A DNA stretch of 28,247 nucleotides from a virus. Made by a program: the position numbers and the translations under genes. Of the stretch, positions 15,365 to 22,647 are shown piece after piece. The notes under the pieces were generated by a model that ran no database searches, was not told the DNA's origin, and worked only from the letters and a program-made list of their open reading frames with translations. The stretch covers positions 1 to 28,247 of IMG/VR virus record IMGVR_UViG_3300030390_000790, one strand, 5' to 3'. Position 1 is the stretch's first letter. Each line of letters opens with the position of its first letter.

Positions 15365-16552
15365 CTAGTTGATGCCAACCCGACAAGCGATTTCTGGACG
15401 AATCGTCTTGAATCCGTATAAAATATCTATACGACATGGGAAGGTGTCAGCACTGATTGAGTAGTCACGAACGATTCTCATAGAGATACCGTCCATTACT
15501 TCTCTCGCAGTAAAGTCAACGCCTTCTGGCTTCACAAGGTCTGCTGTTGCAAAACAAAAAGCATCTTTGTGATAAGCCAAAGTATCAACCCAGTCAGCAC
15601 CGTTGCCGCCACCAACTTTTGATATCGCAGCGTTATCGGCAGGAACAGCACTTACGTTCTGAGTTCCACCCGTAGCAACTAAACCAGGAGAGATTGCCAA
15701 CGAAGTTGCTGACGTTCCTGAGTTTGCAGTAACAACAAAGTTCTGAAGAACTCCAGTGTCAGCTTTAGTCTCAGGATGCACACGGTTAACACCAGCAATA
15801 GTGACAATGTCACCAACTAAGAAGGTAGTTGTTCCACCGTCTACAGTCATACTTGTGCCTGACTGTGATGCACCGTTGATCAAATAGCCTGTTGTCGCTG
15901 CTGCTGTACCAGTAGTATGCGTAGGAACGAGAGTATTCTCGTAGTGATCGAAACCACTAATTCTTCCTAACATGCCTTCTTTGTACTGCTTGGCGATTTG
16001 CCCAGAGTCTTGGAAAAGACCCTTGGTGTCTGCAAGCATGTCAACAACTGACTGAGGATCGTGCATGTACTGCCGGTTGTCGTAAGGTGCAAGACCTAGC
16101 GTCAGTTCTTTCTGAGCTTTGGTGATATTTGAAAACGTGTTAGCAGAGCCGACTCCGTTTACAAAATTACTCACATCTTTTGACATGCTAAATGCGTCTG
16201 ACTCAATGTTAGAAGCAAGTACAGCCATTGCTGGCTCAATATACCGCTCCTTAAATTGGTCAATATGCAAAGACAGTTCTTCGCTTGAGAACGTGAAGTC
16301 AACACCCTTTTGCGTAGCCACTGAAAGCGTCACGCTATTTTCTGCAATGTCTTGGCTGCTTAGTGCCGCGCCAGTTCGTACAGTAAATTGGTTAGGGAGT
16401 CGGATTTTAAGATCGTTACCGATCTTCGCGCCTGACTTAGCGTATTGGTCATCATACTGCCGATTTATTGTTCCAACGAAATTCAGTTTCTGATGTAGTA
16501 CAGCCAAGGCTTCTTTGGTGATAATGCTCGGTGTGAGCAGTGAATTAGCCAT
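15365..16552 (-). CDS. Major capsid (coat) protein, P22 type with I-domain
   Basis: The 395-residue protein resembles P22 gp5 (430 residues). The amino arm (MANSLLTPSIITKEALAVLH) and the RQYDDQYAKSGAKIGNDLKI and IRLPNQFTVRTGA stretch at about 31-61 match coat proteins of this type. A beta-rich insertion at about 222-312 has FLVGDIVTIAGVNRVHPETK and LQNFVVTANSG, which corresponds to the I-domain of P22 coat that assists folding and shell assembly. The carboxy end has DILYGFKTIRPEIACRVG. It would form the icosahedral shell on the scaffold encoded just upstream. A strong terminator follows its stop, as expected for a gene whose product is needed in hundreds of copies. The assignment is well supported by sequence and neighbours. 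Confidence 0.9.
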   Translation of the reverse strand: MANSLLTPSIITKEALAVLHQKLNFVGTINRQYDDQYAKSGAKIGNDLKIRLPNQFTVRTGAALSSQDIAENSVTLSVATQKGVDFTFSSEELSLHIDQFKERYIEPAMAVLASNIESDAFSMSKDVSNFVNGVGSANTFSNITKAQKELTLGLAPYDNRQYMHDPQSVVDMLADTKGLFQDSGQIAKQYKEGMLGRISGFDHYENTLVPTHTTGTAAATTGYLINGASQSGTSMTVDGGTTTFLVGDIVTIAGVNRVHPETKADTGVLQNFVVTANSGTSATSLAISPGLVATGGTQNVSAVPADNAAISKVGGGNGADWVDTLAYHKDAFCFATADLVKPEGVDFTAREVMDGISMRIVRDYSISADTFPCRIDILYGFKTIRPEIACRVGIN

Positions 16553-16561
16553 TTTAATTAC

Positions 16562-17428
16562 CTATTTAGTATAGCCTCTATGCCTTCTATATTCGTCGGG
16601 CGACATCTTGTCAGGGTCTTTCGACACCTTTCCTCTTGGAGTCACCGTTCGACTAGGCGTTGGGGCATTAGTGGTATTAGCCGACTTCGTGCGAGAGTTA
16701 ATAGAAAGAGCCGTACTTATCTTCGTCAAATCAACTAGAGCTTCCCGATCACCTTTGCGATTAATTGCATTAGCAATGCTTGGGTTGTTACTCAAGTAAT
16801 AAGCAACCGCTGGGCCGTTATCCATATCCACAATTTCTCTTGCCACAAAGTCGCTCTGATGAAAATCAGGGCTGCTTAATCGCTGTTGAAAATCAGGATA
16901 ATCAATTGCAAAATCGTTAGCCTTCTCCACAAACACGCTTTGTGCGATATGTGCTTTCTGGCTTTGAAGTTGAGCAATTTGAGCCTGTTGTTGTTGCGTC
17001 ATTACCTGTTGAACATTCTGCTGATTCAACGAGGATGTATACTCTAGAACCGCTTGTTGATGCCTTCCTTCATCATAATCGTGATCTTCAAGCCTTGGAT
17101 ACGCTCTAGGCGTTTCTTGAGGCTGTTGATACTGCGATTCAAGGAAGGCAACTTGTTGCTCAAGCTGTTGCACTTTCGTATTAGCTTCGTTTTTCTGTCG
17201 TGCCAGTTGAGAGATCCTTTGCTGGACAGAGTTGCGCTTTTGCTGCTTCTCTTCTTCCTGCTTTTCGACTGTCTCCTCGTCGGATAGCTCTGCTGCTTCT
17301 TGTTCACCTTCTGGTGTCTCAATGGCTTCAGAGGTTTCGCCTTGCGGCTCTTGAGAATCTATAACGGCGTTCTCTATGTTTTCCGTAGGCAATAAATCGC
17401 CATCAGCGTTAGCTGCATCAGTTTCCAT
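16562..17428 (-). CDS. Scaffolding protein
   Basis: This protein has 288 residues from ATG 17428, compared with 303 in P22 gp8. The amino third is very acidic (GETSEAIETPEGEQEAAEL). The middle is Gln-rich coiled coil (KNEANTKVQQLEQQVAFLE, QQQQAQIAQLQSQKAHIAQ). The C-terminal end is short and basic (KVSKDPDKMSPDEYRRHRG). A basic helix at the very carboxy end is how P22 scaffold binds coat. The next gene is the coat gene, nine bases away, giving the standard order. Scaffold would template procapsid assembly and leave before packaging. A GGAG site lies nine bases before ATG 17428. An in-frame GTG at 17443 with an upstream AAGG is an alternative that adds five residues. Confidence 0.85.
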   Translation of the reverse strand: METDAANADGDLLPTENIENAVIDSQEPQGETSEAIETPEGEQEAAELSDEETVEKQEEEKQQKRNSVQQRISQLARQKNEANTKVQQLEQQVAFLESQYQQPQETPRAYPRLEDHDYDEGRHQQAVLEYTSSLNQQNVQQVMTQQQQAQIAQLQSQKAHIAQSVFVEKANDFAIDYPDFQQRLSSPDFHQSDFVAREIVDMDNGPAVAYYLSNNPSIANAINRKGDREALVDLTKISTALSINSRTKSANTTNAPTPSRTVTPRGKVSKDPDKMSPDEYRRHRGYTK

Positions 17429-17496
17429 GAGTTTCGTCTCCACGAATTTAACCTTGCTTTAAAGGGCAGCAAGTAGACCCACGCTTTTACGGTGCG

Positions 17497-19203
17497 CTAG
17501 ACCGGATTGTCTTCTTCGTAAAACGAGCTAGGGTTTAGCCCTGTTTCTTGACTAAGAAGTGCGGCGGCTGCTGGAATAGCAATGCCGTACTTTTTAGCTA
17601 TTGAAATTAGTCTGTCATCAAAGATAACGTAGTTATGTGACCCGCCGTCTTTGTTGCGGCTGAATCCATCTTTGTAACGAATGCCTTTGATGCCTTTTTT
17701 AGCTAAAGCGGCTGACGCTTCTGATGCGCCATCAAACCTTGAGCTTGAGTCAAATGGCGGCATATTTTCTACGCCTTGAATGTCTCGATAAATAACAGAA
17801 CCTTTCGGGTTTCTAGGCTCTTTTGGAAGCGGTACAGAAAGCCCTTCTTCTGGCCCATATAAGGCTTTTAAAAGAGCGTTATCGTATTCACTTACCTGTT
17901 CTGGAGTGGTTTTGTAGTCATAATCTTTTAAAACATTTCTAACTAATTCACTTTGTTCGGTCAGCGGAATATCGTAATCAAGGAACTCGTCAGGAGTAGC
18001 GTCTATACCTACTTCATACATATATCCTTTTTGCTTTTCTATTTTTATAGGATTGACTAAATCAAACGCTTGAACAATTGCTCTTCGAGTTCCATCATCA
18101 ATTACTGCAATGCCGTCTTCGTCATACTCATCTAAAATGTCATTATTGTTTTTGTAAAAATTTCGAGTATTGAGACGGTCAGATTGGCTGCTGCCTTCCA
18201 GCATTCCTAATGCAACTCTGTCTGCTGCATCTTCAGCAACAGAGGATTCAAAACCATTTTGCTCCAACTGTTTTTGAATTTTGTTTCTTGTCCGACTAAA
18301 TCCTGCATCACCTATTAATTTCCCGCTTTCTAAAAACTCCGCTGCTTCTGCCTCATTACGAAACGTAGGCATGTCAGTGTCTAAAAAACCGCTTTCTTTG
18401 TCGTACAATTTCCATTTATTATTTACGTCTCGACCAATCTCATAATCATCTTTTAAAGATGGATCAAAAAATTCTGTTCTCTCTTCTGAAAGATTATTTC
18501 TGTACCCTATTGCTACATCTTCATTGCCAGCAACGTATGCGCCATGCCCATAAGCCTGCGCTCCCTCGCCTGTACCCATTTTAGAGTTGTCAAAATGACC
18601 TTGTGGGAAATGCTCAATAAACTCATGGTTGTCAGGGCTATTCTGTACAACTGGATGATTTTTATAAGAGCCAAATCTATCAGTCTCAACGTAATACGTT
18701 TTCCCTGTTTCTTTGTTAACGATCATGTCTACAGGAGGAAAGTCGTGGGGTGAACCATGAAACGCTTTAATGCCTGGAACCTTTCGCACAAACGGTATCG
18801 CCATCATCACGCTTGAGCCGATCTCTCTTGCTGCGTCTTCACCAAACGTCTCTTGAATGCGCGGCACTACCGTGTTGTTTAAGTAGTTAACCGCTTCATC
18901 AACACCTAGCGCGTCCATGACCTTCATTACACCGTTGGTCAATGACTGTAGCCCTGCTTGCCCTTCCATCGTTCTAGGGTTGTAGGTCAAACTTTCAGAC
19001 ACTTCTTCTGCGCGTCTTACGCCTTCGCTGGGTAGTCCGGTCTTGTTTAGCTCTGTCATCCCTGCTGCGTAGGCTGGGATCTCTGCGAGAATGTTTGACC
19101 CTGCGGTCATTGCTGGTTCAACAACTCCTGCAAGTCGATTGCTGCCTCTGGGCATTGCTGGTGTCCGGTTCAGCCTTAAAAGATTTTCAAGCTGATTAGC
19201 CAC
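17497..19203 (-). CDS. Putative phage ADP-ribosyltransferase (ART-PolyVal type)
   Basis: The 568-residue protein has a helical amino part (about 1-145, with an AREIGSSVMMAIPFV segment) and then an ADP-ribosyltransferase-like domain. This begins at KAFHGSPHDF (146-155) and continues with MGTGEGAQAYGHGAYVAGNE (209-228). It ends near the carboxy terminus with KKGIKGIRYKDGFSR and HNYVIFDDRLISIAKKYG. Fold strands carrying His in FHGSP and Tyr in GHGAYVA match the first two motifs of the ART superfamily as found in phage polyvalent proteins. Such enzymes transfer ADP-ribose from NAD to a target. The gene lies between the portal group and scaffold, so the protein is likely virion-associated and possibly injected. 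It starts at GTG with a GTGGCTAA overlap. Enzyme activity is inferred. Confidence 0.65.
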   Translation of the reverse strand: MANQLENLLRLNRTPAMPRGSNRLAGVVEPAMTAGSNILAEIPAYAAGMTELNKTGLPSEGVRRAEEVSESLTYNPRTMEGQAGLQSLTNGVMKVMDALGVDEAVNYLNNTVVPRIQETFGEDAAREIGSSVMMAIPFVRKVPGIKAFHGSPHDFPPVDMIVNKETGKTYYVETDRFGSYKNHPVVQNSPDNHEFIEHFPQGHFDNSKMGTGEGAQAYGHGAYVAGNEDVAIGYRNNLSEERTEFFDPSLKDDYEIGRDVNNKWKLYDKESGFLDTDMPTFRNEAEAAEFLESGKLIGDAGFSRTRNKIQKQLEQNGFESSVAEDAADRVALGMLEGSSQSDRLNTRNFYKNNNDILDEYDEDGIAVIDDGTRRAIVQAFDLVNPIKIEKQKGYMYEVGIDATPDEFLDYDIPLTEQSELVRNVLKDYDYKTTPEQVSEYDNALLKALYGPEEGLSVPLPKEPRNPKGSVIYRDIQGVENMPPFDSSSRFDGASEASAALAKKGIKGIRYKDGFSRNKDGGSHNYVIFDDRLISIAKKYGIAIPAAAALLSQETGLNPSSFYEEDNPV

Positions 19204-19588
19204 GCGATGCTAAAAGACCTCTGAGCCTGTTCATCATCTCGCCGCCTTGTTGCTGACCTTGAGGCTGACCCATCTGAGCTATACGTCCCATACGGCCTTG
19301 CTGCATTCCCTGCTGCATTCCTTGGGGTTCACGGTAAGGAATAAACGTCTGCAAGCCAACCTTCGGATCTATCACGACCTGATACTTCTTTCCGTCTTTG
19401 CCCGTGACTAACTGCTGAGAGTTAGGCATCTCAGGCATTCCAGTCTGAGGCGTAGACGTAGGCAAAGCCATGTTCGGACGCTGACCCATCTGGTTTACTA
19501 GAGCTTGCGCTCCACCAGCACCAGTGCCAGGAGTCTCACGCCTAGCCATCAGCATGTTTTCGACAGGAGGTCTAGTTTGCATGTTCAT
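19196..19588 (-). CDS. Met/Gln/Gly-rich low-complexity protein (130 aa)
   Basis: The protein begins MNMQTRPPVENMLMARRETP, contains one ordered-looking segment (GKDGKKYQVVIDPKVGLQTF, about residues 63-82), and then becomes Gln/Gly/Met-rich (GMQQGMQQGRMGRIAQMGQP, then PQGQQQGGEMM) before a short RLRGLLASRG tail. It is probably disordered. Genes of this kind often lie between portal and scaffold in marine podophages and may encode capsid-internal or assembly proteins. No family was assigned. It overlaps the upstream 37-residue gene as ATGA and the ADP-ribosyltransferase gene by eight bases. Confidence 0.6.
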   Translation of the reverse strand: MNMQTRPPVENMLMARRETPGTGAGGAQALVNQMGQRPNMALPTSTPQTGMPEMPNSQQLVTGKDGKKYQVVIDPKVGLQTFIPYREPQGMQQGMQQGRMGRIAQMGQPQGQQQGGEMMNRLRGLLASRG

Positions 19589-19698
19589 TTGTTGTAACCG
19601 CCTTTCTTTTTAGCTTTAGGCTTTGCGTTTCTTGCTTTTGCCGCTGCTTTCATTCCTGATTTAGTGTATGAATATTTTTTACCGTTTACATTTGGCAT
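19585..19698 (-). CDS. Tiny Lys-rich basic protein (37 aa)
   Basis: ATG 19698 has an AGGA ribosome site and the TGA stop overlaps the next ATG as ATGA. The product begins MPNVNGKKYSYTKSGMKAAA and ends in a Lys-rich tail (AKPKAKKKGGYNK). About a third of the residues are Lys or Arg and there are no acidic residues. Small NVNGKKYxYTKKGM-type proteins next to phage portal genes are familiar, but their role is not known. With such a charge it probably contacts packaged DNA or an acidic partner such as the scaffold. Confidence 0.65.
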   Translation of the reverse strand: MPNVNGKKYSYTKSGMKAAAKARNAKPKAKKKGGYNK

Positions 19699-19706
19699 AT
19701 TTGTTC

Positions 19707-19883
19707 CTATTTGTCGTATTTAGATTTATTGGATTTTACTGACTGTTTTAAATCTTGTGCATGGAACAAAGGCACACTGTTTTTAGTGTGTGTTTTACCG
19801 CTGTGCAACGTGCCGTCAGCCATCTTGTGAGAATCGCCAGTGTGTAACGAACCGTTCCGTTTGTAGTGTTTTACGCCTTTCAT
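19707..19883 (-). CDS. Small basic protein with His-rich repeats (58 aa)
   Basis: The frame runs from ATG 19883 to TAG at 19707. It begins MKGVKHYKRNGSLHTGDSHK, then repeats the idea with MADGTLHSGKTHTKNS, and ends SVKSNKSKYDK. The pattern DGxLHxGKxHxxxS recurs in small phage proteins encoded near the portal, and I recognise the type but not a function. Six His and thirteen Lys/Arg give a strongly basic protein. An AGAG site lies six bases before the start. The gap to the next gene is only eight bases, in keeping with a co-translated cluster of four tiny basic proteins. Confidence 0.65.
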   Translation of the reverse strand: MKGVKHYKRNGSLHTGDSHKMADGTLHSGKTHTKNSVPLFHAQDLKQSVKSNKSKYDK

Positions 19884-19893
19884 AAATTACTCT

Positions 19894-20052
19894 CTATTTA
19901 TCGTAATTAGGTTTAGCGGTTTTTTTTGCTGCTTTAAAAGATCCGGCAGTCGGCGCACCTGCCGTTCCTACTTTACGCATTTTCTCGCCTGACCCAGATG
20001 CAATACGTCTACGCTTTGCATGAATGTTTGAATACAGTCCTCGTTTTGCCAT
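19894..20052 (-). CDS. Small basic phage protein, NIHAKRRRIASGSGEKMR type (52 aa)
   Basis: ATG 20052 overlaps the preceding TAA as TAATG and was chosen over an in-frame ATG at 20076 that would overlap the upstream gene by 25 bases. The product begins MAKRGLYSNIHAKRRRIASG, continues SGEKMRKVGTAGAPTAGSFK and ends KKTAKPNYDK. The NIHAKRxRIAxGSGEKMRxxGxxGAPT signature is widespread in podophage and myophage head gene clusters, next to the portal. Its role is not established. The strongly basic, Gly/Ala-containing composition suggests nucleic-acid contact or a disordered virion component. Confidence 0.75.
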   Translation of the reverse strand: MAKRGLYSNIHAKRRRIASGSGEKMRKVGTAGAPTAGSFKAAKKTAKPNYDK

Positions 20053-20336
20053 TACCACTTCACCTTGTCTGCCCAAAATGCTCCGCTCATATTACCTTTC
20101 GCAATGTTCGCGCCGTGTCTTGCTTTAAAAGACGAGCGTTTGTTTTTCATCGCTTGGCTTTCACCCGCCTTCGGCTTGCCTGATGTATTCGCGCCTTGTT
20201 GACCAAACCTGATGGTTTTTACCTTGTCACCGCTCTTTGCAACAACAACGTGGCTTTTAGTCGGGTGACTAGGCGTTCGCTTTGGTTTGTTAAACCCCGA
20301 AACTCCTGCTCTTGATAATCGCGGATCTTTTTTCAT
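20052..20336 (-). CDS. Basic phage protein, probable DUF6321 family (94 aa)
   Basis: The protein begins MKKDPRLSRAGVSGFNKPKR and has PSHPTKSHVVVAKSGDKVK, TIRFGQQGANTSGKPKAG, SSFKARHGANIAKG and a closing AFWADKVKW. The run HPTKSH...IRFGQQG...SFKARHxxNIxKG...YWxxKVKW is highly conserved in a small phage family that I recall as DUF6321; the number was not checked. The family is often encoded beside portal genes. The biochemical role is unknown. Conserved Lys, Arg and His suggest DNA or RNA contact. It overlaps the portal stop as ATGA and the following gene as TAATG, so it is co-translated with portal. Confidence 0.8.
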   Translation of the reverse strand: MKKDPRLSRAGVSGFNKPKRTPSHPTKSHVVVAKSGDKVKTIRFGQQGANTSGKPKAGESQAMKNKRSSFKARHGANIAKGNMSGAFWADKVKW

Positions 20337-22309
20337 ACGATAGGTAATCCTACTGATTGACGTAAACGCATTTCTGCAATTTGTTTAGTTTGCAAGTCTT
20401 GCTGAGCTTCAGCTAACTTTAATTGTTCTACTGCCGCTTTGACTGTGTTCATCGTAGCTTTTGACTCACGCTCTCTTGCTTCAGCGTTTTCAGTCGCCAC
20501 CTCTGCTTGTTTTAACGCAAGCTCTAACTGTGCCGCTTGAGCCTCCAATTGCTGAGCTTGTTGAATCTGCTGACTCATGGCCGCTGCTTCTTCTTCGTTT
20601 GGCTCAATTACTCCAGCCTTCACGCCAGCACTTCGTAACCGACTGATGACCTCATCACCGCCTACCAAATCCATGTTCTTAAACAGTACGTCACCAACAA
20701 GCTCACTCATTGCTGGATTCTGCGCGACAATGTTGCTCAGTTGTTCCGCTGTCTCTTGTTTCCTCGTGGTGTAGCTTGGGCCGCTAGATACCTTGATGTC
20801 ATAGTTACCCACGGCCAGATCCATTGTCTTAACAAACTGCCCTGTCGCACCGTCCATCAAAGTCTTGTTGACCGCAACGACTTCATCACGCTCATCTTCA
20901 CCAATAATCCTGATGGTTCTTTCTGTGTCGTACACTTGAGGGATCAGGTCTATCGCAATGCGTCCAGCTTGCTCCATCGCGTCAACTAGCTGGTCTTGAT
21001 ACTCGAAGTTTGCCATCTCGCCTTGGAACTGTCTGCGGTTGATCGCTACACCAGAAGTCTCGTTGCCTTGTGCGCCAGTGTTAGCGTCAAAGACACCCGT
21101 GGCAGATTTGATATCTTCCGCTGCAAGCTGCGCGTCCTGCATTAAGCCAGGCGAACCTTGCGCGGGTGCTTCTCTAAAAGGCTTTTGTCCGTTGTCAAAG
21201 TTGAAAAACATTACTGGGTCATTGCTGACAGCCATGTTCTTCCACTTGTTTTCGTGACCTTTGACCATGTTCGGAGTAACAAAATAAGGCTGTTTAGGCG
21301 TGAGTCCAGTAACCTCTACGCTAACGCTTCTTGAATAGTTATAAAGCCTTTGAGCGTCTTTAGCTTTGCGTACCAAGCCTCTGGTCACAAACCGTCCGTT
21401 GATGTTTGAGGTCTTGCCAAATACAGGCACGATAGGAATAAACTTACCGACACACTCAACTTCTTCTAGTATCTCAACGCCTGTAATCTTGAATCTTTCG
21501 AGCTTGTGACCTTGGACTTTTCTGGTCTTGCCAAGCGTAATACCCATTTGATTCAGCTCATCACGAACTGGGTCAATTTCTTTTAGGTCTACCACTCTGC
21601 CGTCTGACAACTGCACCAGCGTATGTTCTTCATTAACAATACGAAAGTAATCAGCAACACGGACAAATTCCTCACTCAACCATGTCTCGTTGTTTCCCGT
21701 ACTGGTGAAGTCACTATTGCCAGACGATGCTTCAGCCTTTGGATACAGTCGTTCAAACTCTTTGCGCTCCATGTCTTCAAACATAAAACCGTAACGCATT
21801 TCAGCTATATTCTGCGCTTGGATGATAGGATCAAGAAGCACACTGAAAGGATTTTTGATCTCTCTTATGAGAACGTCTTGATCTAATGAAACGTCATCAA
21901 TGTAATCGTGGTCAACAAGTAAACAGCCCCAACCGCCTTTGACTGCAAACTTAAACGCTGTCTTAAACGCTTGAATGCCACGCTGGTCTATCTGCTGTAT
22001 CAGCCCTTGAAAAACCTCTGCCGTGTCTTCATCACCCTCCTCTGATGCCCTTACCTTGATGGACGGCATGTTCGCCAGTTGCCCACCAACCACTCTATCG
22101 ACTGAAGCACTCAGCTTGTCGAACGTCAGGCAAGGTCTGTTGTGACGAGACTCTCTTGCACTGTCAGTCCATTGGCCGTCATCGCTGTCAACGAATTCAA
22201 CATCTTCAACCGACAGCTCGTAAATGTCGCTCCATGAATCAGACGCAGTCTCAAAGCGGTCAAGAGCTTCTGTGATGATGTCTTCTTTTTGTTTGTCTGA
22301 TCTCTGCAT
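20333..22309 (-). CDS. Portal protein, P22 type
   Basis: This protein has 658 residues from ATG 22309 (P22 portal has 725). The amino region reads DSWSDIYELSVEDVEFVDSD and then RPCLTFDKLSASVDRVVGGQ (about residues 60-79), a signature of P22-type portals. AFKFAVKGGWGCLLVDHDYI and GKTSNINGRFVTRGLVRKAK follow. The last 90 residues are Gln/Glu/Ala-rich helix (AQAAQLELALKQAEVATENA), which would form the barrel projecting into the capsid and may act as the headful sensor. It would form the dodecameric vertex through which TerL pumps DNA. An alternative TTG start at 22315 overlaps the upstream stop, but an AGG site nine bases before ATG 22309 favours the shorter form. Confidence 0.9.
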   Translation of the reverse strand: MQRSDKQKEDIITEALDRFETASDSWSDIYELSVEDVEFVDSDDGQWTDSARESRHNRPCLTFDKLSASVDRVVGGQLANMPSIKVRASEEGDEDTAEVFQGLIQQIDQRGIQAFKTAFKFAVKGGWGCLLVDHDYIDDVSLDQDVLIREIKNPFSVLLDPIIQAQNIAEMRYGFMFEDMERKEFERLYPKAEASSGNSDFTSTGNNETWLSEEFVRVADYFRIVNEEHTLVQLSDGRVVDLKEIDPVRDELNQMGITLGKTRKVQGHKLERFKITGVEILEEVECVGKFIPIVPVFGKTSNINGRFVTRGLVRKAKDAQRLYNYSRSVSVEVTGLTPKQPYFVTPNMVKGHENKWKNMAVSNDPVMFFNFDNGQKPFREAPAQGSPGLMQDAQLAAEDIKSATGVFDANTGAQGNETSGVAINRRQFQGEMANFEYQDQLVDAMEQAGRIAIDLIPQVYDTERTIRIIGEDERDEVVAVNKTLMDGATGQFVKTMDLAVGNYDIKVSSGPSYTTRKQETAEQLSNIVAQNPAMSELVGDVLFKNMDLVGGDEVISRLRSAGVKAGVIEPNEEEAAAMSQQIQQAQQLEAQAAQLELALKQAEVATENAEARERESKATMNTVKAAVEQLKLAEAQQDLQTKQIAEMRLRQSVGLPIV

Positions 22310-22311
22310 TG

Positions 22312-22647
22312 TCAATTGCCTAATAATTGCAAATCGCCATCAAACGATTTGTGTATATTAATGTCGTAATTTCTTAATTCTGGGTGCGTCTTTCGAGTAG
22401 GCCATTGTTTTTTTGATTGTATTGCTCTTTCAATTGATTCCTCCGTACTTAATTGTTTCCCATCCCATATTTGAGGAATTAAAGTTGGTTGTCCGTTATT
22501 TAGCCTTGAATCATTTACTTGAGCAGTAAAAACAGTTTGAACTCCATTGTTGTTTTCTGCAAAAGTTCCATTTATTAAATTATTTAAATGGTGTTCCGTA
22601 ATTGAGTTATCTGACTCCTGCAACCTTTCATATAGCAAATTAGCCAT
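22312..22647 (-). CDS. Hypothetical phage protein between TerL and portal (111 aa)
   Basis: The start is placed at ATG 22647, which overlaps the TerL stop as TAATG; an ATG at 22653 would overlap more. The amino part is polar and helical (NLLYERLQESDNSITEHHL). The carboxy part has a short fold: NNGQPTLIPQIWDGKQLSTE, then ESIERAIQSKKQWP, with THPELRNYDINIHKSFDGDL at the end. The pattern of TLIPQIWDGKxLSxEESI and a following helix resembles a small domain found in phage structural proteins, where LIPTVxxGxxxSxEEAI is common. The DNA looks more AT-rich than its neighbours, hinting at a later insertion between terminase and portal. Function is not known. Confidence 0.65.
   Translation of the reverse strand: MANLLYERLQESDNSITEHHLNNLINGTFAENNNGVQTVFTAQVNDSRLNNGQPTLIPQIWDGKQLSTEESIERAIQSKKQWPTRKTHPELRNYDINIHKSFDGDLQLLGN

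Noticed and set aside
15321-15378. Longer amino end for the gp4-like protein from ATG 15378
   Set aside because: It would place the terminator hairpin inside the coding region and overlap the coat stop; ATG 15321 gives a normal gp4-like amino end.
17444-17496. CTTGCT/AGCAAG hairpin before the scaffold gene as a terminator
   Set aside because: Weak six-pair stem with a nine-base loop and no T-tract; at most a leader structure.
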